Shown: positions 23,695 to 36,166, counted from the stretch's first letter. The stretch: DNA of 64,000 bases from Pochonia chlamydosporia 170 (GCF_001653235.2 NC_035793.1:4960001-5024000); one strand, 5' to 3'. A program made the numbers and translations. Notes: generated from the sequence alone by a model not told the origin.

Positions 23695-25104
23695 ATGCTG
23701 TCTGAGGACATCATTTCGTCCGTATGTGGCCCGCCAATTGCTGCAAACACGGCGGTTTCGAAAGACATCGGCATATATGCCCACTCTCTGACACCCTCAT
23801 GGGCGACCAAATCTACTTTCAAGAAGAGTTCTGCTCCACGTCACTGCGTTGCTGTGAGCGAGACACACATCTTTGCTGCCCAGGATCAAAAGGCTCATGT
23901 ACACGTTTATTCCCGGGACCGTGGCAACCAAGAAGCCCTGGTGGCCTTTCCAGAACGAATTCGTAGTCTGGCACTGGCACACAATGTTCTCATATTGGGC
24001 ACATCTGAGGGGCGATTGATTCTGTGGGAAGTGAGTATATGCCTTTCCTTTTCATTTTGAGATTGTTACACAATCACCTTGTAACTGTGTTATCACTTGG
24101 GTCTTAACTCTCTAACCCCGAGACAGATTTGCACCGGGAGACAAATCACGACACCTGCTTGTCATGTCCAGGCAGTCACTTGCTTGGCCGTCACCCCTTA
24201 TCACATTCTTTCAGCATCTGAAGACTCCAACATTCATGTTTGGTCACTATCACGCCTCCTCGAGTTTGGTGTTGACGCAGGACATGAGCCTGATCTGACC
24301 TTGTCCAATCATAGGGGTGCCATCACTGATCTCGTTGTTGGGTCTAGCACCAACCCCGAAACAAGTCTTTGTGTATCCGCCAGCACCGACAAGACATGTA
24401 TTTTGTGGAACTATCAAACGGGGCAAGTATTGCGAACTCTACTGTTTCCATCTTCGCCCATCTGTGCCTCGTTAGATGCTTCTGCTCGAGCTCTTTTCGT
24501 CTGTGCTGAAGATGGAGGGCTGTATCTCGTCGAGCTATTTGGAGATAAGCCGCTCATTGGATCGCGAAGCGCAGAGCTCTCCTCTATTGTTGTCCAAGTG
24601 AATGCCCCCCTGGGAGTTACTGACACAGAGGACGGCCCTGCTTCATGTCTAATGTTGGGCTACGATGGGACGTCTGTGCTGACTGGACATACGAAAGGGA
24701 AGATTTTCCGCTGGAGTCTCATGGACAATTCGCATCCTGCGGAGCTGGCTAATCTCAACGCATCCGTTACGAATCTCGTTCCCATGCCCCTAATATCGTC
24801 TCCTCAGCCATTCAAAGTTGTCAATGTGGTAAAACCTAATCAGACGCAGCGACAGTACACTATTACTAGTCAATTGCAAGGGGATTTGGAACACATTGAC
24901 CGATTCAGTCATATTCTCGGCTCGCAAGGACTGCCCACTGACACAATTGAGAACGCAATGGCCTCGTTCCTTGACTCCCCGTCAGTCAACAAAGATGACT
25001 CAAAGTTGCTTAAAGAGAATGAGGAGCTGAAAGCAATCATCGAGGAACAGAAGGAACTTCAAAGAGCTACTCTGCTACAGAGTGCCGGCGGGAAAACATC
25101 ATGA
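23695..25104 (+). CDS. IPI3: pre-rRNA-processing protein Ipi3 (WD40, Rix1 complex)
   Basis: Two exons, 23695-24030 and 24127-25104, with a 96-bp intron (GTGAGT donor, GACAG acceptor), give 437 residues. The N-terminus MLSEDIISSVCGPP with SKDIGIY following matches the start of fungal Ipi3/WDR18 proteins. WD40-type repeats are visible: GRLILWE at the end of exon 1, then ILSASEDSNIHVWS, SASTDKTCILWN, and SVLTGHTKGKIFRWS. The C-terminus has the helical KLLKENEELKAIIEEQ segment expected of the family's coiled-coil tail. Ipi3 works with Rix1 and Ipi1 in the Rix1 complex, with the AAA ATPase Rea1, to remodel pre-60S particles and process ITS2 in the nucleoplasm. The gene is tandem with ISD11, 850 bases downstream, with independent promoters. 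It is expected to be a single-copy essential gene. Confidence 0.87.
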
Positions 25105-25955
25105 GCTGCTCCCTGTTACCAAGTACGGTGAAAGTAACCACAATACGTCCCCCTGCGGTGGCTCAATGCTATAACCGGCGGACGATGGACAACAATCGTG
25201 CTACCAGTTAGTTGCTGGAGCAGTTGCAAAGAAAACTGCGGCCCCGGATGACTTCCGTGCAATCAGGCCACCATCGACAAACCCTTATTCCGCTAATGCG
25301 TACATCAGCAATTTCCAAACTGTCCGTTCTCGCCTGAATACTTTTCCGGCCAAAAAGAACCACAGCGCAACATGACACATCGGTCGTTGGATATGAAATC
25401 TCTTGTTCTGGTGACTACTCAGAACTGGAGGGATGGATCATGGATGAAACAGGTGCATGATGTAGCGCTCGAGGATATGAGCACTTGTACAAGTCGGCGC
25501 CAACTTGCTCCAAGCCAAACACACAGATCTAGTATAATGAAAGAACATGATACCCTTCAGCAACAGTGATAACAATTCTCAAAATGCGCCGTGATTGTCA
25601 GTGAGGTTGAGACATTATCGTGCGTAATTCCGTGCATAATCTCCCTTTTTTTTTTTTTAGTACGAATCGAACACAATCATGAAGTTGCGTTTCCCTTTGG
25701 TTCCCATTCTCAAACAAAGAATCTCGCAAATGAACTAAATCTGTCAAAAGACTCTGGTGGAGTACGGCGAGTGGCGACGCTGATGACCCAAAGAGCTCAG
25801 CATGCAAGCAAGTTGTCGGTGATAATCGGGCTCGGACAATTCTCCACCCGAATAAAGCGCCGCCCCAGAAATGTCATTCACGCCAAACCAGACATCGAAA
25901 TTCTGAGCACGGCGATTTCCTCATTGTCCACGACATCACAACTCCTCGTAACAAA
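25105..25955. other. intergenic between IPI3 and ISD11
   Basis: The 3' flank of IPI3 and the promoter of ISD11, with a run of 13 T at 25646-25658. Overlapping open frames of up to 128 codons show no recognisable motif. Confidence 0.55.
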
Positions 25956-26660
25956 ATGTCGCTCGTTGGCGGATTGAAAGGTGACATGCCACAACAAGTC
26001 CGATCTCTCGTGAGTAATGCCACATTCTTCAAAATCGAGGCCTGGGACCGCGACCGCCCTGGACCTTTGCCTCTCGTCCTGAACCCAATTCCCCGAGAGC
26101 GCAGCCTTGTCGCGCAGGCTTCATCAAGTTTTCCCTTACTGCCAAATCACAGTAACATGCTAATGATATTTTCCGCTTAGTATCGCCAATTATTACGGCA
26201 AGGCGAACAGTTTTCGGCATACAACTTCCGAGAGTACGCAAAGCGCCGAACACGAGATGCATTCCGAGAGAACATGGCCGTCCAAGACCAGCGCAAGGTT
26301 CAGGAATTGGTACAAAAGGGCTTAAAGGAGCTGCAAGTGTTGAAGGTACGGATGCGACACTCCGTCGTCTCTGCTGTACTCGAATACAAAACTGACTGGG
26401 TGGTTTGATAGCGACAAACCGTCATTGGACAATTCTACCAGCTAGATCGATTAGTTGTCGAAGCGGGCATTTCGGTACGCGACCATATTTGAGCCATTTA
26501 ATCCAAGGCACGGTCTGGACTGACGTTTGATAGGGCAAGGACACTAGCAAGGACGGAGAGGTGGTTAGACAAAAGGAGCAAGGGTAAGCTCGTCCCGCGT
26601 ACAGACCTTGTTGTCTGGAGAGTTTGCAGAGTACTAATTATTTTTCGCAGCTGGAACTGA
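25956..26660 (+). CDS. ISD11: ISD11/LYRM4, mitochondrial Fe-S cluster assembly LYR protein
   Basis: Five exons, 25956-26009, 26181-26345, 26412-26474, 26534-26583 and 26651-26660, give 113 residues. All four introns have GT..AG ends and keep the frame. The protein carries the LYR motif across the first junction (SL|YRQLLR, L18-Y19-R20) and the family signature [17 protein letters not shown] just after it, which is diagnostic of Isd11. Isd11 binds the cysteine desulfurase Nfs1 and the acyl carrier protein in the mitochondrial matrix, and stabilises Nfs1 for Fe-S cluster synthesis. The C-terminal [19 protein letters not shown] is a charged tail. The last exon supplies only the end of one codon, two codons and the stop. 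Because of the short exons no single open frame covers the gene, so it is easily missed by ORF-based scans. Confidence 0.9.
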
Positions 26661-27370
26661 TCTGGCACTGTGAGACGACGCTTCAATGAAAATTGCATGG
26701 AGCTTGTATAGTAGGGGGCGGATAATGATTGTACATTGAAAACACAAACGGATACCTTAACTTGAGCATGTCCACCAGCTCTGGGCCCAGGAGTCATCTG
26801 AAATTTGGGGAGATAGACTTGGAGAAAATAAAAATTACATCTCAACACCATTATCTCAGGGTAATCCTGACTTTTTGGATATCAAATCGCGCGGGTGGTT
26901 GAAGATGCTTCGGTCTCTGCCAGGGAGTTAGGAGTGGCTGACCAAGTGGCCGACCAAGTAGCCAACACAACCACTTCCAAAATTGAGTTTTGCAACAGTA
27001 AAACGCGCAGAAGCTATTAAATATCGAGGTATATTGCGAATATAGCTACCTAGGTACTTTACGCATTATGAACTCGTAGATTTGTCGTCTGCCGCCCGTT
27101 GGATGATTGCTCCCATTCTCTCATCAAAGTCTCGAGCACCTCGTGATTATGTCATCAATTCCAGGCCCCGTAATTGGTCTCGCCGCGACACCCTCGCCCC
27201 AACCTCGACATTGGACAATCCATCAAACAGACGTGTCTCCGGTCAGCGCATCGCATGAACCTGCTGGGCGGTCGCTGCAACTCGCCTTCTAGCAAACTGC
27301 AGACCGTGCATTCAGCCAGGCGAATTTCTATCTTCACGGATCTGCTGCGGCAGTTCGTACCGGCCCAACA
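26661..27370. other. intergenic between ISD11 and the acidic protein gene
   Basis: The 3' flank of ISD11 and the promoter and leader of the next gene. Frames are short and overlap on both strands. No feature is supportable. Confidence 0.55.
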
Positions 27371-30010
27371 ATGGCTCCAGGAGTTCGTATCACCGCTTCT
27401 CAGCCTCCATGCTCTGCTTCAGCTGACATGCCTTCTTACAGACCAGACGCGCCAATCGAAGCGGCTACGCCGAACACGATGACTTTGAAGGTCGGCGACT
27501 ACCCCCATGCTAGATTGAGCATATTCTAACCATAAGCTAGGTCTGCCGGTGCGACAATGGCGGCAGGAGTGGGTGAATGTGGCACCTCCGTTGCCTCAAG
27601 AACCAATTCAACAGAACGACATCTGGGCCATTGAACTCATTCATGGAATGCCAAAAGACTCGGCATTATTGGCACCGCATAGCCAGGAGTTACTTCGAGC
27701 TGCACGGTCCGGACGATTATACAAACGACCTGCTCCGACTGAAGAGGAGGAGGCCGACACAGAGACGGCACAGAACGCCGAAAAGAATGAGAAGAAGGAG
27801 GAGGAAACGGCAGTACCGGGATTTTCCATCAAACTTTGGAAGCAGATTGCACGAAATAATGAAGGCTCGGGCTTGTCTCATCTGGCGAAACGGAGAAAGG
27901 GCACAGTAACGATCGCCAGCAAGACTATCGAAGACAGGGCTACGGGTCCTACTGTCACCAGAGCAACTGTGCGAAGAATAGATGCAGCCGGAAACCCGTA
28001 CACTGAGGAGGTTACATTGGCCGATGGTCAGCATGTCGTAGGAGAAATCATCTCCACGCGCGTCGAGACTGCTCCAACAGGCGCAACGGATGCCTTTGTT
28101 GCCCCGGCACCACCACCCAGACGACGACCACCACCACCTAAGAGAAAGTCCAAGGCCGGTCCTGGGCGCGGCAAGAAGAAGATCAAGAATCCTCTTCCTG
28201 GCGAGGGTCAGACTGCAGGTGTCGCACCGGTTGCTGATGGTACGGCTCCGGTCGTGAAGGCCGAAGGTCAAGGAGAAGCCGTACGATTACATCATTTTCA
28301 AACATTGCTTGTAGTTGCTAATCTCTCATATTACAGGACACCGCTCAGGAAGGCGTGGGAACACCCAATCCTGATAGTGAAATGGCCGAAGGCGACGATG
28401 ATGATGACGATGACGAGGGCGACGATGGTGACGATGGCGATGACGATGATCAAGAAGATGGTGAACGCCAGGGTGATGATGCCAACGACTCCAAGGTTCA
28501 GGACGAAGAAATGACGGATGTTGTGGATGAGCCCAAGCCTCCAACTCCTAGCAAACCGGTCGTTGACGCCATGGATGGTATTTCGCAAACTGATGCAGTG
28601 CCTCCCAATCCTCTCACGTTGGCGCCACCCCTCGCGAGTCTTGCCACTGGTTCACCCAAGACAGAAGGCAGCCCATTAAAGAATGTGATGCTCCAATCGC
28701 CCACCGAAGCGCAGGCGCCAGTAGCGTTGCCGCCAACGACAGATGCTTTGACAGAGTCTGCGCCGGAACCCGAACCGGTACCAGAAACGGCTTCAGTGCC
28801 GGGTTTGGCCCTTGAACCAAGCCATCTGACCGACGGCGAATCCAAGACGGAGTCCATGATTGCTGAGCCACCATCGACAGTTGCTGGTGACGAGGGTAAG
28901 GCTCCAGCGGACGTAGACGTTGCAATGAGTGAAGTAACAACCCAAGAACCTCCCAAAGCCGCCGAGCATGTCGACATCGAGAATGTTGAGCCATCACGGA
29001 GTGAAGAACCCCCCCAGGATCCAACTCCCCCAAGGATATCAAGCCCGGATGTGGCATCGAGAGAATCAGCATTGTTGCCCCCTCCGCCTGACCAAGTCGG
29101 CAATATCTCGAGCCCAAAGGCAGAAGACGGTCATGACAGAGTTTCTGACAATGAGAACAAGAGCAAGGATAATAACCAAAACGAGTCGGCTGTTGTCCCC
29201 GAGCGCCCACCGTTACATGCGCATGATTCCGTTATGACCGAGGACACCATCAAGCCGGAGGACTCTGCATCAGTCAGGTTCCCAGAGTCTGGGGCTCCTT
29301 CAGAAGTTGGGACTGCATCAGCAGAGGACACAAAGGACTCTGCAATGACCGCCCCAGCGGAAGCAATGGAGGTGGACCAGAAAGATCCGTCCCCAGAGCA
29401 AATCTCTCCAGTCACAGGAGCGAAGGAAGACGAGCCTGCCCTGTTTCATGCAGTGCCTGTTGTTGAAGAGACAGAGCCTTCAGGGGAGACGAAAGACGAG
29501 ACTCCTAAGGCGGCCACTCCTCCTTTGCTCGACACAGCTGTAGCTGACGCCGCCGAACCCAAAATCTCGCCGCCTGTCGTTGACACAGCACCGATTCCCG
29601 AAACCAAGGAGCCTAGTCCTCCCGCCCCACTGCCAGAGATAACTAATGACGAACCTGTGGCTGCTCCTCCTGAGCCAGAGAAATCGCCCCTTGAGGAGCC
29701 ATCAGTTGAAAAGGCTGACGTTGCTGTAGAGGAAGAGAACCCAGAGCCCCCTGTGGAGCAGGCAGAGCCTGAAAGGGAGGAAATCAAGGATGAACCTGTG
29801 GAAGAACTTGTGGAAGAACCGAAGATTGAGCCAATGCCAGAACCAGCCGCCGAGCCGGTCGCAGAAGCAACGCCTACTGATCTTCCAGCAGAAAATACAG
29901 CGCTTCCTGTTCCCCCCGCGCCTGTCGAGGTTCCAGTGACGGAAGCAGTTCCAGAACCTCAACCTGTAGAGGCGGAAGAAAAGAAGGAAGACCCGCCAGC
30001 CAATGCGTAG
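27371..30010 (+). CDS. acidic, proline/glutamate-rich nuclear-like protein of unknown function
   Basis: Three exons, 27371-27490, about 27537-28280 and 28337-30010, predict about 845 residues. The first junction is tentative: the only in-frame choice gives a 46-bp intron with its acceptor six bases after the branch A. The second intron (28281-28336) is well formed. A conserved-looking N-terminal region ([14 protein letters not shown], then a helical part ending [13 protein letters not shown]) is followed by LAKRRKG, a proline stretch ([14 protein letters not shown]) and a basic patch ([12 protein letters not shown]) resembling an AT-hook or nuclear localisation signal. The last 550 residues are low complexity: an Asp run from 28391, then P/E/A-rich sequence with many repeats of PEP and EEP type. 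This looks like a chromatin- or transcription-associated scaffold conserved in filamentous fungi. I cannot name it. Confidence 0.68.
28391..28459 (+). repeat. GAY trinucleotide repeat coding for an aspartate-rich run
   Basis: A run of GAT/GAC codons with a few GGY and GAG interruptions, inside exon 3 of the acidic protein gene, encodes a stretch of mostly aspartate and glycine. Such triplet repeats are prone to length change between strains. Confidence 0.7.
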
Positions 30011-30384
30011 GTCGTTTGGCGGCTTGCAGCATTTAATATGGTGGGGGACAAAAGTGTACATGTTGGAGCGATTAGGTTTACTCTTGCTGTGGGATATCAG
30101 ATTAGGGTGTTTTGTCTACAGGTATGTTTGGGAAGGCGTTGTGAGTTGTTTCGGGGTGTATGGTATTGTAAATGATGGGCAGGATTGTGATTCGTAAGAA
30201 TAAGAAACGTTTTGTATTTGGGTATTGTACAATGTGGCTTTGCCAAGGCTCTGGTTCGTTTATGCTGTGCGTAACTCGTGACTGTGTCTATGTAAACCGT
30301 ATATCAATAATGTCCGATGTCCGCAATGCTTGTATGCCTTTAATCATCTAAACATGCCATGAAATGAAAACTCCGATATGCAAA
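30011..30384. other. intergenic, convergent 3' ends
   Basis: Convergent 3' flanks of the acidic protein gene and the membrane protein gene. No additional feature was seen. Confidence 0.6.
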
Positions 30385-31482
30385 TCATGCCGCATGACCA
30401 CCCACCTCACCCCCTTCAAGCAACTCCTTTGGCAAATCCTCAAACAATCTCCCATTCAGCGTGCCCTGCTCCCTATCCCCCTCCCCAGCCGCAGCTAAAT
30501 GTCCCATCTGCTGCAATCTCGCAATCCTGCCATTCATCTGTAGCCCACTCGCATGGGCATTACTCAGTCCCAGCAATCCGGCGCTCGTAATTAACAGCGC
30601 CATGAGAACCATGGCCCCCGCCTGGGTTTGGTTCCCACTAAACGCCGCGACCAGGTAGACAATGAGCTTCGCGGCCGCCTCGAAGTAACTCTCTGCTACG
30701 CTCTGCTGCCGAAGCCACATCTGCGTCGTCACGGCTTGGATGTCTGATGTCAAACCACGGAGGAGGATGCGTGAGCCGTTCCCCAGGTCGATTACGTATT
30801 CGCCCTGGTCGTCTTTTTCTATCTGAGGAAGTTGTGCTGGCCGCGAGCGTTGCTTGATGGAGTAGATGTTTAGAATGCGAGATGCCATGAGGGCGATTAT
30901 GAATGCTAGTCCCCACCAATCTGCGAGGAGGATCATGAATATGCTGGCGATGATTGTCAACACGGGACTGAGGAGGTAAAACGCGTGGCTTAGCCAGTCT
31001 ATCTCGATCTTTTTCTCTGTGTGTAGTGGTTTTTGTCGTGTCATGAGTTTATATACGCCGCGCTTAAATGAGTCCATTTGTTCTGCTGCAGTTCCGGACT
31101 TCACTACGCCAATGTTGAGCGTAAGGACACCATTGTGACTTGCTTTCTGCCAACGACGTCGGATGTACTGCACCATGGCGGCATTGTTGATAGAGTAGCT
31201 GGTTTCGTTTCCGCCTTTTGGAGATGTTAATACGGCGGAGAGGGACGGTTCCTTGTTGTTGGTGTTGAGTGCATCGACTGCCTGTTGGTATTGCAGACCG
31301 GGTGCGAGGACAAAGGCGTCGAGCCAGGAGGAGCCGCCGGTGATGACGGTTCGTTGGGCGACGGTGTGAAGGTCCGCGAGGGCGAGGAGACCTGCTGCAG
31401 AGAGGGAGAGGTTGGGGATGGGGGTGGAAGAGAATGCTGCTATGAGTGGTTTGGATTCTGAGAAGGCGGCTGGTTCGGCCAT
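30385..31482 (-). CDS. membrane protein of unknown function (365 aa)
   Basis: A single exon of 365 residues from MAEPAAFSES at 31482. There is no N-terminal signal peptide. A weakly hydrophobic segment is at about residues 27-40. Strong paired hydrophobic segments lie at about 169-205 (FYLLSPVLTIIASIFMILLA, then WGLAFIIALMASRILNIY), with another pair at about 275-310 (KLIVYLVAAFSG and VLMALLITSAGLLGLSNA). Between the pairs is a soluble stretch with YVIDLGNGSRILLRG. The C-terminus (LQMNGRIARLQQMG to the end) is helical and acidic. It has four or so transmembrane helices and no recognisable transporter, receptor or enzyme motif. It matches the general look of uncharacterised integral membrane proteins restricted to hypocrealean fungi, but no family is assigned. 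The start codon is the first ATG in the frame and suits the length. Confidence 0.7.
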   Translation of the reverse strand: MAEPAAFSESKPLIAAFSSTPIPNLSLSAAGLLALADLHTVAQRTVITGGSSWLDAFVLAPGLQYQQAVDALNTNNKEPSLSAVLTSPKGGNETSYSINNAAMVQYIRRRWQKASHNGVLTLNIGVVKSGTAAEQMDSFKRGVYKLMTRQKPLHTEKKIEIDWLSHAFYLLSPVLTIIASIFMILLADWWGLAFIIALMASRILNIYSIKQRSRPAQLPQIEKDDQGEYVIDLGNGSRILLRGLTSDIQAVTTQMWLRQQSVAESYFEAAAKLIVYLVAAFSGNQTQAGAMVLMALLITSAGLLGLSNAHASGLQMNGRIARLQQMGHLAAAGEGDREQGTLNGRLFEDLPKELLEGGEVGGHAA

Positions 31483-33074
31483 GGGGAGACATGTGTTTCG
31501 TAAGAAATACGGGAGGAAAAGGTAGAAAACTCGGTGCTTTGAGATCTTGCACTACATGTTGCTGGTGTTTTGGACGACGCAGAATAATTCATGTCCTCTT
31601 GAATGAGTAGGTTGAGAGTCTGGACTGTTGTCGAAGGGTCTTATGTCCTTATGCTGTGGCGATGGAAAGCCTCAAAGTGTCATGTTGAACTTTGAAGGTA
31701 GTAATGCTATTTTCAAAGGGTGCAATGTCCTTCGGGCTCTTAAGCATGGACACATAGTCCAAAATACCGGATTCTAGTCATGGCAACCAAGCGGAAAGTA
31801 TCCGAGGATGACGGCGTACAAGACACTCATACCTCAACCCATGATGGCAGCATGTAGTCCACAGACCATAGTGAAGCTCACATGGCGTGTGAGATGCTGC
31901 TCTAGTATGGTAGCCGATCGGTGTCGTGACCTCGCGCTATGCGGGTAAACTGTCGTGCGTTAGGCTGTTGTAACGTCATGACGGCATTTGATGTGGTGGG
32001 TTTGGTGTGTATGCTGGGGTTGCGCGTGAGACACCTACTTGACGTGATGGTTGGAGTGCCACGAGATTTGCGTTGACATATCTCGTGTTTGTGAGTGGCT
32101 ATTTGAAGCCCGTGGTGTGTGAAGCTTGATTGTGCTGATGTTCGTATTTTTATGGCATGTTGTTGACGGTCAAGAGTTTGGGGATAAGCTGTGGTAAACG
32201 CAGTGCGAAGCGGCTAGCTGTAGCTGCAGCCACTTTTGGACAGTTGTAGCTCACAGTTAACAACGGATAAGAATATGAAACTTGGTCGCGGATTTTTGTC
32301 TTCGCATAAACCGCATGTTATTGGGCTCAAATGCCATCTTGGCGACGCAACGCGAACCTCCATGGGTGCTCCCAACACGATCTTGCCACACAGCCTAGAT
32401 CTCTGCCCAGATGAATCATGCTTTACGTGTAACTTCAGCTATACCCGTGTGATCGCCGCTTGGTAGCCGAGAGAACCGGATTTATTCTTGTCTGCTGCAA
32501 GATGTGCCGTTGAGTCTGGTGGAAGGTCTCACAACCGAAGTCAATGTAACACAACATCACGCTGAGGCTCTGCTTCGTGGTGGGAAGGCAATACTGATCA
32601 ACCCGTGTGGGTGACTTGTCATTCATGGAGATATTTTTACTTGCATTCGGACTGTATTTGGCGCGCTGGATGATTTTGACATTGCCTCATGGCTTTGTGG
32701 TCAAACTTCTGTCGCCTCGTGCGATGGATCTGGAATGATGAACTGGTCATAGTCTGTTGCTTGTTTACAGTTACCAATTGTTCCGACACCCAGGATCACC
32801 ACACACAATGACTGTGTAGCTGAACTTGAGAAATATAAACAGCCGACAAAATAAATATTGACATAATTTCTCACGTAGATAATGTAGGAAGCTAAAAAGA
32901 AATGCAAATGGAAGAACCGGACTCCTGCATGCCGACTGGGCTACCCTAGGCTCGTTGCTCATGATGACTCAGCAACCAGACAGCTCTCCATCCCAAACAC
33001 CTTCACCCCACAGTTTGTCGCCAGCTTCAGATGAAGCTCCAAGCACGACCTCGCCGCCCAAGCTCACCATCGAC
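31483..33074. other. divergent intergenic region upstream of membrane protein gene and EMC1
   Basis: About 1.6 kb carrying the two divergent promoters. The frame that runs into EMC1 is open from 32955, but residues before the ATG at 33075 are low-complexity S/P/T sequence and would hide a signal peptide, so I treat them as leader. No RNA gene or repeat was seen. Confidence 0.55.
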
Positions 33075-36043
33075 ATGCGGCGCACACTCCAATCAGCCCT
33101 GCTTCTGGGCCTGTCGTCGCTCGCAGCTGCAGTTTTCAAAGACGAAGTCGGCGACATCGATTTTCATTACTCCCTTGTCGGTCTACCGCAGGTCGAGACC
33201 ACCTTCTTCCACCGCCCGCGAAAGGAGGATAAGGCCAGTTTGCTCTACACACTAGGCGATGTCGGTGTCGTGGGTGCCATCAATCCCAGCAACGGCGAGT
33301 TGATATGGCGCCAACAAATAAGTCATGGCATTGCCAATGGAGGTGGTCATCTCAGAGCGCCCGAGGGCGAGAATTGGGTGACGTCGGCGCACGGCTCCAA
33401 GGTGCAAGCCTGGAATGCGCTCACCGGAAGAAACATCTGGGAAATGGAATTCAAGGGCCAAGTTAAGGACCTCGAAATAATGGAACTGACTGAAGCTTCG
33501 AGAAAGGATGTTTTGGCTTTGTTCGACGAGGATGGTGTCACGGTGCTTCGACGCCTACACGGGGCTTTGGGAACTGTTGTTTGGGAGTTCCGCGAGACGA
33601 GCAAGGACGTCCCTGTCCAGGTCTCGACCAACCTTGCCAATATCTATGTTCTCAGTTTGCATGGCTCTCCGGGCTCTTACAACCTGAAGGTTACCTCTTT
33701 GGACACGGCTACTGGTGCCAGAGTTGATCACTGGTCGGTGGGCAACAAGGGCGACATCCACGGAGCCGAAGATGTCATGTTTGTTGGCGCCAACTCTGCT
33801 GCACCCATTGCCGCTTGGGCGAGCCGTGGTCTTTCCAAGCTGAGCGTCAATGTTCTCGGTACCAAGTCTAAGCAGGATTTCACTCTTCCCGATGGGACTG
33901 ACTCGATTCGCATCCATGCTCCTCATCTGATCCAATCTCAACCCCATTTCTTGGTTCATATCGGCACCAAGACCGGCCACAAAGCTGAAGTCTATCATAC
34001 AGACCTCAAGAGCGGACACGTCTCCAAGGCGTACGACCTTCCCCAACTTTCCGGACCCGGTGCCTTTTCAACAAGCTCCGATGCTGCCAATGTCTACTTC
34101 ACGCGTATCACCGACGACGAGATTATAATCGTGTCCTCTGAGTCTCATGGCGTACTTGCCCGTTGGCCATACAAGCCGCAAGATGGACAGAATGCTGTCC
34201 ATGCCGTTTCGGAAGTCATCAAGAAGGCCGGTGGTAAGGATTTTGCCATTCGGTCGGCCGCTGTCACCCGTGGCGATGACTGGGTTCTGATCAAGAATGG
34301 CCAAGTTGATTGGACTCGTCACGAAGGCCTTTCTGGTGCCGTGGCCGCTGTCTGGACTGAAATCCCTGAGGCAGAGAAACTTGCCGAGGTCCTAGCCGAG
34401 GAGGCTCATGCCAACCCTGTTGCAGCATATATACACCGGGTCAATCGACACATTGCAGACTTGCAGCATCTCCCGGCGTATCTCGCTCATCTTCCTCAGC
34501 GCATCATTGATGGAATTTTTGGCGCTGATCTGGCTGGCCACAAGGAAGGCTTGCACCGTGATACCTTTGGATTCAGCAAGATTGTTGTTGTGGCAACGCG
34601 CCGTGGCCGATTCTATGGCCTGGACACTGGCCACCATGGCAAAGTCTTGTGGTCGCGCGCTGTTTTCCACCTGCCTCCCGGAGAGTCCCTGGATATCAAA
34701 GGCATCGTGGCCAAGGATACTGAAGGAGAGGTTACGGTTGTAGGATCCAATGGAGAGCGCGCCATTATTCAGTCTACTACTGGTAAGATTCTGGAAGTTA
34801 GCCAAGCAGGCTCCTTCACAAAGGTTGCAACCACTGCTACCATTGGCGATGAATCCAACCAATGGCTGCTTGCACTTGGTGCCAACGGACTTCCAGTGCC
34901 AAATATGCCCGTGGGCAGTATTCCAAATGACACTGTTGTGCTCCGTGATGGCAACCATGGCGTGCAGGGAGTCAAGTTCACTGCCAAAAGTGGCAAAGTC
35001 ATCAAGGATGACATCTGGCAATTCCAGGTCGGCAAGGGCCAAAAGATTGTCGACATTGCCACTCCACCCAGCCATGACCCCATTTCTTCCATTGGCCGTG
35101 TTCTCGGAGACCGCAAGGTGGCTTACAAGTACTTCAACCCCAATACGATTGTTGTCGCCGTCATGGAAGAAGCCAGCAACACACTCTCAGTTCACTTGTT
35201 GGACATAGTCTCTGGCCAAGTTCTTGCGACACAGGTTTATAATGGCGTGGATGGCAGCAAGAGTCCATCCTGCGCGATGGCTGAAAACTGGTACGCCTGC
35301 ACGTTTTTCGGCGAATACACAGTCGACGATGGTACCAACAGAGTCATCAAGGGGTTCCAAGTTGCTGTTTCGGATTTGTACGAGTCTCCCGAGTCCAATG
35401 ACCGTGGTCCACTGGGAGAAGCTACTGAATTCTCATCCCTAAACCCGGTTGATACTCCAACTGGTGTTCCTCTGCCTTGGGTAGTCTCACAAGCATATGT
35501 TTTCTCCCAGCAATTGACAACCCTGTCGGTCACTCAGACTCTGCAAGGCATCACTAGCCGACAACTGCTGGCGTACCTGCCCGACAGCAATAGCATCCTT
35601 GCGGTGTCCAAGCACATCATTGACCCTCGCCGCCCTGTCGACAGAGATCCAACTCCCGCCGAAATTGAAGCCGAGTCACTGATGCGGTACACTCCCCAAT
35701 TCGAGATTGACGGCCGGGGCATCGTTTCGCACGAGCTCGACGTTCTTGGTGTCCAAGAGATTATTGCCACTCCCGCCGTTATCGAAAGCACTAGCTTGAT
35801 TTTTGCCTATGGCATAGACGTGTTTGGTACCCAAGCGGCTCCTAGCGGCGTGTTTGACATCCTGGGCAAGGGCTTTAATAAGGTGACGTTGGTTGGCACC
35901 GTCTTGGCATTGTTTGTTGGCGTCTCTTTCTTGGCGCCAATGGTAAGTCACCCAACGCTCGTTATATTGTATCATCGCAGACGAGCTAACATGTCTAGGT
36001 TCGGAGAAAACAAATCGACAGAAGATGGGAGGCATTCTTGTAA
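33075..36043 (+). CDS. EMC1: ER membrane protein complex subunit 1 (EMC1)
   Basis: Two exons, 33075-35942 and 35999-36043, with a 56-bp intron (GTAAGT donor, GCTAAC branch, TCTAG acceptor), give 970 residues. The ATG at 33075 starts a signal peptide (MRRTLQSALLLGLSSLAAAV) followed by FKDEVGDIDFHYSLVG, a strongly conserved EMC1 start. The luminal part is a PQQ-like/eight-bladed propeller (LLYTLGDVGVVGAINPSNGE, WNALTGRNIWE and related strands) ending in the DUF1620-like domain with ITSRQLLAYLPDSNSILAV. One transmembrane helix follows near the C-terminus (FNKVTLVGTVLALFVGVSFL). The last exon adds VRRKQIDRRWEAFL, the conserved cytosolic tail. EMC1 is the largest EMC subunit, needed for insertion of multipass and tail-anchored proteins into the ER membrane. 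Without the small last exon the protein would end in unrelated read-through sequence. Confidence 0.93.
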
Positions 36044-36166
36044 AACAGCGAAGCGATGTAAAAGAAGCATAGACTTGTGCTTGTTAGCACCATGTGAGAA
36101 GAAAATACACGTAATACGATTTCCAACAACCAATACTTTTCCTTCCTGTCATGTCCTTGATGTCCG

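Noticed and set aside
28498..29210. long minus-strand frames opposite the acidic protein
   Set aside because: Complement of the low-complexity P/E/A codons; composition (G/S/T-rich) is the expected antisense shadow.
32955..33074. upstream extension of EMC1 by 40 residues
   Set aside because: Low-complexity S/P/T sequence before a clear signal peptide; the ATG at 33075 is the better start.
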